Assembly (NCBI GenBank): GCA_032622095.1 | Contig: CP136068.1 | Coordinates: 15,853,729-15,917,728 of the forward strand | Direction of reading: 5' to 3' | DNA length: 64,000 nt | DNA from: Siphonodentalium dalli | Taxonomy: Eukaryota; Mollusca; Scaphopoda; Gadilida; Siphonodentaliidae | Notes under the pieces: model-generated | Told to the model about the DNA's origin: nothing | Databases searched by the model: none | What the model saw: only the letters and a program-made list of their open reading frames with translations | Program-made: the position numbers and the translations under genes | In this document: piece by piece, positions 35,825 to 48,274 of the stretch | Position numbering within the stretch: the stretch's first letter is position 1 | How the letters are laid out: every line of letters begins with the position of its first letter

Positions 35825-37948
35825 GATTACTCTCTATTTAATTGCATCAGTATTAGTTAGATATCTGGCGATTGCCAGTTGTAATATAACACTAGCATGA
35901 GTTTGGAAAGCAGCAAGGTGTATTAGGGCCCGGCATAAGTTATTGTCAGCCCATGGCTACTGGCATGAATTGTTGTTAATAATTTCTGAAGGGCCGCTAA
36001 TACATGTAAGTCAGTACTGCCAGAGAAACTCATGTTGCTTCTAGTATTACCAAGTGGTCCTGTTCCACGAGTGACATGACCAAATACTATTCAAGTCTAA
36101 TGCATGTCAGTTGTTCCTGAAACATTTCGTCAGTGTGTTTCGAAAAGGACGTATACCCGGTATTGGCGGGGGAATTCTTTGTTTGCATCATCAAATTATC
36201 CGTGTAAAATTACACAATTTATTTAGAGTGTGTGCCCCTTAATCGTATGAAAAATACTTTTTCCCGCATTATTGAGTTATAATGTCCAGTATAATATCAT
36301 TTTGGTTGGGTGACTGGAATGTTTGTTTTCCAAAATATCGCACATCTATTGTTATTGTTTGGACACACTACAAATGAAAAGCGCGGGAACACCAGACCCG
36401 TTCTGACCCACACAAGGGAAGCGATATACTAGTAATCCAGCCTTAACATTTTGGAATTCAAATAAAAATTTCACGTCTCTTTCCAAAACCTCGTATGTAG
36501 AAAAAAGTACGTAAAAAGTCGGTCACATGTCAATAAAATAGATATATTTTCAAAAAAACTCTTAGGTCATTTCTATGACCAGAGTGGGTATATTCCCCAT
36601 TGTGTGAACTTATTATATATACACAATTCTTGTTATTCTGACAGCATATTTGAGAATTATTCTTGTGTATTGCTTCTCCTGTAAATTGGAAAAATTATAT
36701 GCAAACGACACTTAAGTTTGATCCACATGTCGATGTACCTTTTGTTGAAATAGTTACAGTTGTTCATTCGTGACGTCGTCGATAAGTGATGTTGAGCGGA
36801 ATTTCCATTATCGTCCCGCCATTTTTATTATCGGCCCGCCACTTCCGGGTGTTATAAGATATCATCAGTCCAGTAAAACCAGGTTAAACCGCTAGGAAAG
36901 TGGCCAAAATATTAGTTGTGAAAATTGTAGATAACAATAACATAGTGTTCTCGCAATAACAAGATAAAGTGTAATATGTATACAATCTTTATCCAAACGT
37001 TTTTATGTGTGGGGTGTGTTTTCCCCTCCTGTTGCTCTGAGAACAATACAAAAATATCAACCGGACTATTATGTGCCTAAGTTATGGACTTAAATTAATT
37101 TGCTTTCAAATATACTGACCTGTGAAAGTTATATCATATCAAGGACCTGGCTTCTGATTAGTTAATTAATTTATTTCCAAATATTCTGGCTCGTAATATG
37201 TTGATCTAGTTAAGAAAATGGTGCACTTATATGCTTACGACAGCTATGTTCGGAAAAGCTATACCTCCTCGTTTTGGTGACACAAAAAGCAACAGCATCC
37301 GTATCAGTATCGTTCAATTGTTGCACATTGCTTCCAACGAACCATATACATGTAAAGTCATTTATCGCATAAATAGCCCCTAAAAATGGCAGATGTTTAG
37401 TAAGACACATGTGTATTATCGGCACGCGAAATCACGTAATAGCTTACCGCAATGGTACCGACCAACGTTATTATGTTAATTATAATATTATAATATAATT
37501 TAAATATTCAATTTGTTTTGGGTTATTAAGTGTTGACTGTGAGATAAATATGGGCGATAGGGGTGGCAGAACAGTTTTGTCTACATGAAACACACATCTA
37601 AAAAGGAACTATAGTTTTTCTTGAAGGTGACTTTCCTTCATCTTTGATTGTGATAAGGACATTAATATTAGTTTGTTTTAACGTCAACCGATTCGAGATC
37701 GTCTTCATTGTTAAAATGTGATTATGTGATGAAAAAGGATCTCAAGTTCGTCGCAATTCTATACTATATGTATTAACTTCGTCCACTAAATTCGTCCTTC
37801 TTCAGCTCGGCTCGAATCGAATTTTGTGCACTTGTTTGATAAATGTTGTATAGAATTATGACTCATGAGAGATAATCTATATATAAATCGCATGAGAAGG
37901 CATGACTTTGTATTATACAGTAGCTACATACACTCATCTTACTTACAG

Positions 37949-37976
37949 ATAGACCAGAACCGGAATATTTGGAGCC
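37949..37976 (+). CDS. Microexon beta-2 (28 nt) of the receptor-tail gene
   Basis: Bounded by CTTACTTACAG and GTGAGTAT. With the G from alpha-2 it reads D-R-P-E-P-E-Y-L-E-P, completing its last proline with the first base of the terminal exon. Same length and phases as beta-1 and same PExEYxxP core, while five of the ten residues differ. EYLEP has the YxxP form bound by some SH2 domains; that use is inference. Confidence 0.68.
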
Positions 37977-39092
37977 GTGAGTATACGTATAATAGCCCAA
38001 ATCGAGACTAAATCTAGCTATAGTTTAAATACGTTTTAATCTAGTAATGATATATGGATAAACAACTATTGCTGCTACCAAATTAGTCCAGAACAATGTG
38101 ATAACACACTATGCTATTCGAAAACTTACTCATTCCAAGTACAAAATGACATGGTTTCAGTAACAGGGTGGAGCACATACATTAAATTGGTATATATACG
38201 GCCACGAAATCTAAACATCTAAACAGTACCGTTGGTAACAGATTTAAACCGGTATATTAATTAATGCGACTTGTGAATATACTTCAAAGAGTGGGTCCAA
38301 TTGTTATTCACCTTATCGAATTATATTTATACCTATCATGGCCCTTAACTATCAGTTATTTAAATCCAACATTTAGGTTCACTGTACCCGAGAACATCGG
38401 GTGGGATAAGTCCTCATTTTTAAGATTCGTCATAAGCACAATAGGACCAAATATAGCAACAATTCATTAACTCTCAAATATTTGTATAAGTAAAGCAGTG
38501 ATCCAAACAGACTAATGGACAAAACTAAAGCACTGATATGTATTTAGACCAAATTTCCGGCTACCATAATTGACCATGACATTTTAACCAACTGTTTAGC
38601 CTGAAATTTCCCATTGTGAGCAGTTCATGAATACTGAATAGATAAGAGAACCATGTGTGAAATCTCTACAATGAGGGTTACGAGCGAATTTCACCCATTC
38701 ACGATACAAACCGATCATAACACCATACATACATACATGGCAGCAATAGCCCGATAACGAATGTGACTCGCCAACGTAGTATATCAGCCAGGCTCTGCTA
38801 ATAATTCAATTCACGAGCTGGATATTACATGCACACTGCTGCTATGATATTATAGGTAGCGCTAAATGTGGTGATGATTGAATATAATATGTATATTACG
38901 ATTCTCTTTCGACTTGACAATTATTGAACAACATTATTTAAATTCATTTCAACATGCAGTGACCAATGGTGCCTAGTATAATGATAATTTTGTTTCTCAT
39001 TTCTAATAGCTTGCCATCCATGCCTAAGCTAAACAGCGGGATGTATTATGATGTGTACATGCAGTGCAGTCTCTGGATATATAATTTAATTA

Positions 39093-41103
39093 GTTTAAAC
39101 ATATTTTATTAGCAAAGAATAGCTAATTGGATTGGGGCACAAGTTATTGCTAACTTATTGACGCCCCTTTCCAACAAACAATTGACAATTAACAAAAAGA
39201 GTTAGGCTTCCTGCCTGCAATACATATAATACAAAGGTATACAAACAACACTTGTATGATTAAAATATGATAGTAAAGTGGGGTACACGTTAAGATGTCA
39301 AAGTGTACTGTTTGCGTCAGAATGAGGGTATGATTGTGGGCCTTCGATCGATGATGTGATATTTTGTTTCCTAATTTATATAATACCATTTCCATTCGCT
39401 AGGTTTAATACACTATTAATCATGAAATCGTTGTGTTTCTATGATATACTTTTGAGCAAAAATGAATAACTGGCAATGTATTTGCTCAGTCTCATGTGTG
39501 GAGCCGAAAAGTATGTTCCCAATGGTCAAGTGTAGTACGCCCAGTTTAGATATACTATCAAACAGTTTTAATCTTTCATGAATAAAGTAAGGACATTCGA
39601 AGAAAAAGTGATATGCTGTTTCCTCTGGTGCACCGCAACAGCATTTCGGCGAATCGGCAATATTACAGTTATTTCGCAATTTAGCGTGTAGTATGTTCCT
39701 TTCTCGGCTTCCAACTAGGTAGAAAGGAGGCGGTTTCAATACAACAAACATAGCAGCTATTTTTTTCTCTATATTATCTTTATTTATTTTCTTCTTATTG
39801 CCGTTATCGTCACTCTTGGTGAGGTCATCTATGAATTTGTTCCACTGGATAATCATTGAAGGAAAGAACGATTTATTATAATATTCAGCCTTTCTAGATA
39901 AAGAGTTAAATCGGTAGGGATATCTGGAAGGATAGTTTGTGTTGTCTCCGTAACGCGCAGGTAATATATCAGTCAAATATTTCGGAGCGTCTCCAGCTTG
40001 GATTCGGTTGAACATTTTGAATTTATGAAATTTTCTTCGTTCTTGCAGCGATTGCCAACCCAATTCTGTAAATAATTTATGTATAGCACACGAGCGAGTT
40101 AAGCCCGATACAATTCGAGCCGCATCTATGTGTAATTTGTCTAGCGTATTTAGAAGGGAGTCGGGAGCACAGTCCCAGATAATATCTCCATAATCCATAA
40201 GAGGAAGAATGTAAGATGTGTACATTAGATTTAAGGATTTGCGACTAAGTTTATATTTAATTTTTCTAAGCATGGCTAATCGACCAGAAACACGAGTTAC
40301 TATATCATTTATTTGAATGTCCCACCCTAAGTTGGATTGAAAGTTTAAACCTAAGTGTTTTTGTGAGACCGTTTCCTCGAGTTGGGTGCCACCAAAAAGG
40401 ATTGGGGAGAATGTTGGGGATTCCTTTTGGGGAGATATTTGAAATCTTATCAGGGTAGTTTTGGTGGGGTTGAAATTGACAAGCCATTTTTTGGACCAAT
40501 CGGTAAGTTTGTCCAAGTCATTGTTGACTTTAGTAACAAGATGGATCGGATCAGTTTCCGCTGTGGTGATGGATGTATCATCAGCATAGAGTCTAGTCAG
40601 GGATTCTAAATCTTGGTGAATATCATTAACATATATGAGGAACAAGAAAGGTCCGATCACAGAGCCCTGGGGACTCCAGCTGAAAGTGTTCTGAAAGGGG
40701 ATGCAGTGTTATTCAAAATTACCCTTTGCTCTCTGTCCATTAAATAACTCTTGAGCCAAATTAAAAGATCACCGGTAACCCCATACTTCCTAAGTTTGAG
40801 AAGTAGTCCCCTGTGCCACACTCTCTCGAGTGCTTTAGAAACATCACAAAATACAGCACAAGTGTGTAAATGTCCTTCGAGAGATCGGCATATGTCATGG
40901 TGTAACTCTAGTAACGAAAATGTAGTGCTATGTCCAGGGAGGAAGCCTGATTGGTGTTTATATATCAGCTGATTGATTTCAAAATGTTGAGTTAAAGTTT
41001 TCAAGACTAATTTTTCAAGTATTTTCCCAACACAGCATAAAAGGGATATTGGGCGGTAATTACCTGCATCAGCAGGATCACCTTTTTTGAAAATTGGAAT
41101 GAC
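39093..41103 (-). mobile_element. 5'-truncated non-LTR retrotransposon
   Basis: Flanked by a perfect 12-bp direct repeat ATAATTTAATTA (39081-39092 and 41104-41115). On the minus strand it starts abruptly inside the reverse transcriptase and ends ...AATAAAATATGTTTAAAC with a polyadenylation signal but no long poly-A. Both features are typical of target-primed reverse transcription with 5' truncation. The perfect target repeat suggests a fairly recent insertion. The same 3' end occurs at 6941. Confidence 0.85.
39416..41103 (-). pseudogene. Reverse transcriptase C-terminal part, frameshifted
   Basis: Copies element RNA into DNA at the nicked target. Motifs in order are IPIFKKGD and NYRPISLL (about 41100-41040), GFLPGHSTTFSLLELHH, FCDVSKALERVWHRGLL, SAGVP, then after a frameshift IGPFLFLIYVNDI, the catalytic YADDTS (about 40590), HLGLNFQSNLGW and a C-terminal Cys-rich CCCGAPEETAYHFFFECP. 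The last 414 codons are open (40660-39416). The frame break lies near 40658, where GVP and QGS are one base out of register, as if one C were lost. The usual SKAFDRV is SKALERV here. The N-terminal endonuclease and ORF1 are absent through truncation. The motif set suggests the Jockey/CR1 group; the clade is not settled. Confidence 0.85.
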
Positions 41104-44100
41104 ATAATTTAATTACTACAGAGTGGCTTAGCCATTCTATAACAAATGAATTTGGTATCCAGATAAGTCGGCCCCATTATCAGCAGATTGTGCATTGCAG
41201 GTATGCAGCATAATACATTTCAACTAATTTAAAGGTATACTTTTGGGCAGAAATGTGGAGATGGCATACAGCGAAGAGTATCTCATATCCACCAAAAACA
41301 CTGCTGGGAACACAATCCTGGTTGACACTATGCGAAAATAGCTAAGATAGTAATCATATACCCATCGCGATATCAAGAACCCATGTCAGGAAAATTCAGA
41401 TTTGTTAACACACCACCTGCCTGATCAATGTCGGAAACCAGCATTTTGATAAGCATGACGTTGTTAGATGTCAACACGGGTTACGCACGATTCAAAGTTT
41501 CCAAAATGCACCACAACCACCAAATTCCCCAAAACCAGGATATTCAATTGACACCCCATTTATTGCAATTTTCCAACTGATAATTCCACAGTCCCTACTG
41601 CTGGGCATGTTGTCACAATCCCACGGTCAGACAGTGTCCACCTGATAGCACATATGCGTCCAAACTCTCAAACTCATTTCATTTCCCGGTCGGGACAGTC
41701 GTCCGTCTTGCATGTATATATATTTGCGAATATCTGTCTGGAGGTGTGTATGTCCGCCATAGACATTAACGAGGAGCACCTGGATGGTTCCAACGTTTTG
41801 CACGTTAACGGTTTGTGGGCCCGTGGAACCGGAAATAATTACATGAATACAATGTTACCACGATATTATACTGAACCTTGGGAAATATAAACCTCCCCAA
41901 TGGAATTATCCTGTCTAAAATTCCAATGAATCCCTATTGGCATTTGAACCCGATCTTGTCAATCAAAGTTTGATTGACGACATTGTTTCACATCAGTGAT
42001 TACCCATCGATTATAGCGGTTGATGTGCCGGGTTTACCCACTATTCGAGCCTCAATTGGAAGCCATTGTGAGCATGAATACTCTCGACCGGAATCATACC
42101 TCCCGGGCTAACGGTCCTGCAAATTCGTTGTTGACACATCCTGTATTCTTAACGGTGAGACTGGACCGAATGCTAGTCTGTAATATTTTAATGATGATAC
42201 ACCTCGTGAGTTTAATGATGGTTCAGATGTGCTTAGAGATGCAAGCAAAACCATTTTCTTATAGTAATGAAATTTTGTCACATATACATGTACAGGAAAA
42301 CACACTTGAACGTGTTCGAAAGAATACACATCGTTTAATAGGCACATTGATACCAATGCGGACATTTCTGTGTAAAAACTGAAAGTGCTTACACTGAACG
42401 TATGCACTCAGCCACATGTATCATGTGTAGGTCGTGCCACCAACATAGATTAGCTAATCTCATATCTGAAATGTTGTCTTATTGCAGAACGAACATATTC
42501 TTGGCAAAATTATATGAATAACACAAGTAGTGGTCATATACCAAATTTTCTAACAAGACTTTATTTTTTGAACACTATATTGATGTACTTAGCGACCATA
42601 ACCGAAAACTGTTATGCAACTTCCGGACTAGTAACCATAAATTACCAATAGAAACGGAATGGTGGAACAATACCGACCGTAATGACTGCGCGTTATCAAT
42701 ACACCAGTAATTGGTGACGAATTGCACTACCTTCTCACGTGTAATTACCAATACCCGGAGCAGATTGCTTCAATGTTAACTGGTCGACGTCCTAATACAA
42801 TCGTGACGAGAGACTTGCTCAGTGAAGATAATAGAACACATGTCCTCAATCTATGCGCATTTATTAAGTAGTAGATCAAGAAATGACCGAATTACTCAGA
42901 TATAGCTGTACAAGAACAGTACCGACATATGCATAAGCATAGTTATACTTAAAATATATACATATCTATAGTCTTGATATATACATGTTACAGTGGTATA
43001 AATAGTTATGTAAGAATGTTAGTTATGTACCCATATAGTAGATAATTTGTCATCCGGAAGTTCACATGACTTCTATACTTATTACATACATGTATATTTA
43101 ATTATTAGTATCTTCATACCTATGTTATGTTTATTGATGCATGCTATATACGATTTATGTAAAATATTTATAAAGTGACACCTTTGGATTGATGGATAGA
43201 AAATGGGAGGGGCACAAAATTAAATGAAACATATCTATCGCCGATTTCTACCAAACTGATTTATAGTCGTCTATATGATAGATGTGTTGTATTGATGTGG
43301 GTTAAATATACTCAAGTCTTCCCGATCAAAAAATTATGCAGCAAGTCATGATGAGTTTGGATGAGTGCGAGGACTTTCGTTTAAACCAGTGGACTTGAGA
43401 ACGTCATTTCTAAAACCGGTTCACGCCAAGTGGTTGATCACTGCTATCGAGGCAGTGTCACAAAGAAAGGAATTAATCATATCTAGATTCACAAAAGCTG
43501 GATTTTCTAGTGCTAAATCATAAATATGTGTTAAATGTTAAATGTTCTGAATGTAAATATTGTTTATGGTCATGACTGATATCTGAATACAATTAATTTC
43601 GTTTCATCTCGTCTTCCGCATATTTTTTGTTGACCCATTTTACGACATGTCGAAAACAGACTTCATGTCCGATATGCATTTCGATCTCGTGTATTGAGAT
43701 TTTCTCAGATTTACTCAGAGTCAATTATTTCGTTCGGTTTTGATTTCATGGTTGGGTCGAACCACGAAATCAACGAATAATGGACCCCCACAGGATTTTA
43801 CAGTATGCATCATGAACAATCATATGACAAGCTTTAAAGTTCCCAAGGTGGCGAAAATGGTGATAACGACAGGTGAGAATTGGACGTCGGGGAAATGGCA
43901 CCAACATTGACAAAAAAGTATTGCGGACATCAGAAGACTTATCTATACTAATCTATATTTCTTATCTGACAAACATAGTTTAAACTTCCCCACGTCGCGC
44001 GGTCCATGTCAGTGATAGGAGTCGGGGCACAATAAAGGCCATGGTAACGGGAGTAATCGTTGACATTGATAATGACTGTCGAACTATTCCAGCCAAATTC

Positions 44101-44228
44101 TTGTTCATGTTTTAACCAATGTATAACAAAGCTTTCAAAGCTTTTGTTACCGTACTTTTAGTCTGAACTAACCGGGATCCTGTGCTATTCTACAAATGAA
44201 GCTATTGATTAACTATATAATTTGACAG

Positions 44229-44379
44229 TCAATCAGAAGATCATGGAGTGAAATACAAGAATACCATCGGTAAGAGTGAAGCATACTACAGTGAAGTTGA
44301 ACGGTCAGCATCGGAACATATAAACAGCGGGTATGAAAATCACCGCGATGACCGGACAGCAATGATGAGTCACCAATGA
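44229..44379 (+). CDS. Terminal exon of the receptor-tail gene
   Basis: Acceptor TTTGACAG, the same as for both alpha exons. One base completes the proline from beta-2, then 49 codons and TGA at 44377-44379. It reads QSEDHGVKYKNTIG, KSEAYYSEVERSASEHIN and SGYENHRDDRTAMMSHQ. The first 14 residues look like a third alpha-type segment (x-S/P/ET/D start). A strong donor-like G|GTAAGAG at 44269/44270 has exactly the phase used by the alpha exons. Use of that donor would skip the YYSEV and GYENH motifs, so alternative splicing is possible. Reading through to the stop is my preferred model because the extension keeps the same tyrosine-rich character. Confidence 0.62.
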
Positions 44380-45636
44380 TGACTAGGGCGGGTAAGCCAA
44401 CCACACCATGATATATCAAATCGTTTGTTACCAAAGCCTGCTCTAAAATATAGAAAATTGTAAGCACGCTTTTCTCAATATTTACAGTATTAAGCAATCA
44501 TTAAAAAACTTACTAGATATACCATCAATGTAATTTCTAGTTCATGCCATAAATCTCTACTCTAGTCACTCACGTAGAGATCTTACTGCGACTGTTCAAA
44601 TCATGTTATCCCTTGTTATCATGTTCAAATCATGTTAATGCAAACTTCATAACATTGAAACAAAAACAATACAGGTAACAATTCTCTTAATCAGTAACTG
44701 TATATCAGGATGTGGTTGAGGTAAATGCTACCGTATATCAGGCTTTTTGCAGTACCGAAATCTCCAAATCTTTCAAACCGGAGCGGCATTATCATATAGT
44801 TCAGCCGGACTATTGCAGGGATCGGGTCATTACTTAGCAAAGTAATTCATTACCATTACAGGTACTTACCGGGTTCTGCAATAACATTACCATTGCTTTT
44901 GCAACGAGAAGTAATGCATCACCGTTAGAATTTCTTTCAAAAGTATAGCATTACCAATACCATTAATTTCAGTGTTAGGTTTAAATATTAAAATATAAAA
45001 TTGTGTGTTACCGAGCATATGGAATGAGATGTTAGTCATAATTGTCCTTAAACACCAAAAGACTTACTATAAGCAGTACACTTTTTAATTTAAACGATAA
45101 ACAAGACGAATCCTTACCTATCATATTTCTTCCAAGATAATCTTATATTATTTAGGCCTAAGATAAATGACACTGAGGACAACTTCGATCAAGTAATTCA
45201 AAAATTAATGGGAGAGTATTGATTTTTGTGTGAAAAAGTGCATTACGAAACGTTGTTACATGTAATACTCAAATGGGTACATCCTTCATGTAAGAATACT
45301 CAAAACCACACAACCCATCCATTGTCCATATGTAGTATGGTTAAGTTACACATTCATTTTCATTACCTGAGAATAAGTAGTGCGTTGTAATGCATTAACA
45401 ATAAATATAGCCATTACCACACATACACCATATATAACAACCTTCTACATGTACATGTATATGTCAGATATGTTAGGAACCACTAACGACCCCACACTTG
45501 GTGGCACAGTAAGCTACAAAACATGTATCAGTATCGTTACATTACATTAAACCCTAGATCAATCGTTGAAGGCAATACGTTGGTATCATGTGATAGTTTC
45601 ACGAAAATATCTAAATTTCAGGAATAAAGGAAACGG
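44380..45636 (+). other. Probable 3' UTR and downstream spacer
   Basis: Begins after the stop of the tail gene. It is AT-rich and holds the possible polyadenylation signals. From about 44900 on there is no feature I can support. Confidence 0.4.
44500..44505 (+). promoter_or_regulatory. Possible polyadenylation signal ATTAAA
   Basis: The common variant hexamer lies 121 bp after the stop codon of the terminal exon. The first AATAAA on this strand downstream is at 45400-45405. Which is used cannot be told from sequence. Confidence 0.35.
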
Positions 45637-46515
45637 AAAATGTTGAACAGTGAGTACACATATTCTAGTTTAAATGTTGAACAATGAGTACACATATTCT
45701 AGTTTAAATGTTGAACAGTGAGTACACATATTCTAGTTTAAATATTGAACAGTGAGTACACATATTCTATTTTAAATGTTGAACAGTGAGTACACATATT
45801 CTAGTTTAAATGTTGAACAGTGAGTACACATATTCTAATTTAAATGTTGAACAGTGAGTACACATACTAGTTTAAATGTTGAACAGGGAGTACCCATATT
45901 CTAGTTTAAATATTGAACAGTGATTACACATATTCTATTTTAAATGTTGAACAGTGAGTACACATATTCTAGTTTAAATGTTGAACAGTGAGTACACATA
46001 TTCTAATTTAAATGTTGAACAGTGAGTACACATACTAGTTTAAATGTTGAACAGGGAGTACACATATTCTAGTTTAAATGTTGAACAGTGAGTACACATA
46101 TTCTAGTTTAAATGTTGAACAGTGAGTACACATACTAGTTTAAATGTTGAACAATGAGTACACATATTCTAGTTTAAATATTGAACCGTGAGAACACATA
46201 TTCTAGTTTAAATGTTGAACAATGAGTACACATATTCTAGTTTAAATGTTGAACAGTGAGTATAAATATTCTAGTTTTAATATTGAACAGTGAGTACACA
46301 TATTCTATTATAAATGTTGAACAGTGAGTACACATATTCTAATTTAAATGTTGAACAGTGAGTACAAATACTAGTTTAAATGTTGAAAAGTGAGTACACA
46401 TATTCTAGTTTAAATGTTGAACAGTGAGTACACATATTCTAGTTTAAATGTTGAAAAGTGAGTACACTTATTCTAGTTTAAATGTTGAACAGTGAGTACA
46501 CATATTCTAGTTTGA
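45637..46515. repeat. 34-bp minisatellite, 26 copies
   Basis: Units of 34 bp (AAATGTTGAACAGTGAGTAC plus ACATATTCTAGTTT), with 32-bp variants ending CATACTAGTTT. Variants recur in the order ATTGAAC, CTATTTT, CTAGTTT, CTAATTT, short, with a 168-bp period (for example 45744 and 45912). That is a five-unit higher-order repeat. Confidence 0.9.
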
Positions 46516-48084
46516 ATCTAGACGTTGGCTATGTAGCCTTGTTAACAGTGTAATGCTACACGAATCACAGCTATTGTTTGTACCAAACAAGTGTGGAATA
46601 TTAATTTTGAACTCATTATGACTCCCCTTGTAAGTACATGTATACTCAACATGACTTTTTGCACCAGGCTTGAAGTTGTGGTGCCGGACATTGGCAGAAT
46701 AAGGTCCGCAGAGGGTTAATTTACTTACCTTAATCCACACAGCGGGCTATCGTCACAGAATACATGCTATTGGTACCTCATTATGCATTGCTTCACCTGC
46801 TGTGTGGTACCTAGACACACATCTGCGTTTCAAGATGGTGATGTGCATCCATTATGCACATCGATTATGTTGTCTGGCCATTTGGGGATATAAATAAACT
46901 AAACTAAAATACAAAGATAAACTTTCGAAAGAAATTTCTAAAGAAACTTCTAGAAAAGATGAGACAAAAGCAGAATAAGATTCACGAAGGGTGAATTGGG
47001 TGACACTAGCCCGTTGTGTGGGGTAGCATCGATCAATTCACCTCCAGGTGACCTCATTTTCCATGTGACTGGCACAATATTTTGAGGCCTCTTTGCAGAC
47101 CTCGATATCTTCAAACAAAAATAACCGATTGATTTCTCAGTAATAATGCTAATAGTTGCATGCAAACCATTTCTTGTTATCAATTAAAACTGGTCGAAAA
47201 TTAACCAACATAATCCCTCTCCTGACAATCTAATTATTGAATTTGAAGCTTCAATTGTTAAACATTTGGAGGTGTTGACCAAACAGCCCCAGAAACATTA
47301 ATATTATACACCATATAGATTGCCCCCACTATTGGAAAGTTTCCACGCGATATATCCTATGTTTATAAAGACACAAACTCATTTATGTCAAACAATTACC
47401 AAGAGTAGGAAAATATTCTACATTTGGTGAAACATAACTAATTATTGGTTTCAAGACACATCTGTCAGATCCATTTCAAGCTACGTGTCCATTACACACA
47501 TATAGCCCTAATGTCATACCCGACGATAGTATAGGCAACGTAATTTTTCTTTGAAAATGACAATTTATATAAGTTCAAAGTCACATGTTCACAGATATAC
47601 CAGATTGCCCACCACCTTCAACATTATGATTTTGTATAGTTTAATTGAGCTCACATGTTGTTTTATTCCCCATTAACGCATATACGGATATGCGGTAAAT
47701 GTATGTAATGTTTGTAATACACGAGTCACTTGGTGGCGACTAAAAGATAAATAACAGCCCTGTCGGGTCCGATTTCTAAATTATGCCAAACACGTCGGCA
47801 AAGTTCGGGAGTAGCGTCCGTTTATCACCACTCCACATTGCGAGCAGATTTTGGTAAAAATTGTAACAGTATTTGAGTTATTTTGAGTGCAAGTACGGGT
47901 TTAGAATACAATAGCAATTTAAATGATCGATACATTCACATTCTTCGATTAATCTAATTATCGTATGCATTCAGGGTGGTTTTTAAAATTGGTTTTATGA
48001 ATTTGTCTCGCCTGTAATTGGGCACTGCATTGTTGTTATTTTTATTTTGGGAATTCCTCCACTGGAACCACATGCAATAAACCC

Positions 48085-48270
48085 CGTTCTATACTGAATG
48101 GATTATCCCATTGAGTTATAAAAGTATACATTGTAATATTATATTGTTCATTTGGAGGTGTGTTCAAGTATTAAAAGCTGACGACATTCATAAATCAGAT
48201 CATACACGGGGAGAATGATTCGTATTCATGGTTGGGAAATATTCAGATAATAAGTTCTACAAACGACCAC
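48085..48270 (+). repeat. Dispersed relative of the intron sequences
   Basis: TTCTATACTGAATGGATT, a GTTATAAAAGTATACATTG stretch and a DSYS..NIQIISSTND-coding segment match pieces at 4200-4260, 5868-6000, 34600-34760 and 33880-33960. It has stops in the coding-like part and lacks the GTAAGT donor (ATAAGT here). Confidence 0.5.
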
Positions 48271-48274
48271 AATA

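Larger units (their letters stand above)
27244..37948 (+). other. Intron between alpha-2 and beta-2
   Basis: 10.7 kb, starting GTGAGTTT and ending CTTACTTACAG. Contains the repeats and elements listed separately. I see no supported gene in 27300-28080, 28380-29640, 30150-31040, 32700-33780, 33950-34900 or 35850-37940; the last three are mostly shared with copy A. Confidence 0.6.
26860..38970 (+). repeat. Segmental tandem duplication, copy B
   Basis: Collinear with copy A (1-16200) for exon alpha, exon beta and their introns. Insertions found only here include the GC palindrome at 29951, the 283-bp satellite at 31040 and the TIR element plus palindrome at 34915-35824. The block between copy A sequence 8.3 and 15.6 kb is missing, leaving about 80 bp. 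Confidence 0.8.
37977..44228 (+). other. Last intron of the tail gene
   Basis: Starts GTGAGTAT and ends TTTGACAG. The main content is the non-LTR retrotransposon at 39093-41103, in the opposite orientation to the gene. In 41120-44220 I see open frames (for example 41654-41890 and 42020-42382) but nothing recognisable, no clear splice sites and no repeats. Confidence 0.55.

Noticed and set aside
41654-42382. Two open frames after the retrotransposon (YYTEPWEI and MQAKPFSYSNEIL types)
   Set aside because: No recognisable domain, no splice signals and stops in neighbouring frames; left as intron sequence.
46507-46740. Minus-strand frame with CGPYSANVRHHNFKPGAKSH and HVEYTCTYKG, recalling an extracellular domain
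   Set aside because: No matching acceptor, partner exon or confident family; it borders the minisatellite and contains a donor-like site inside the frame.
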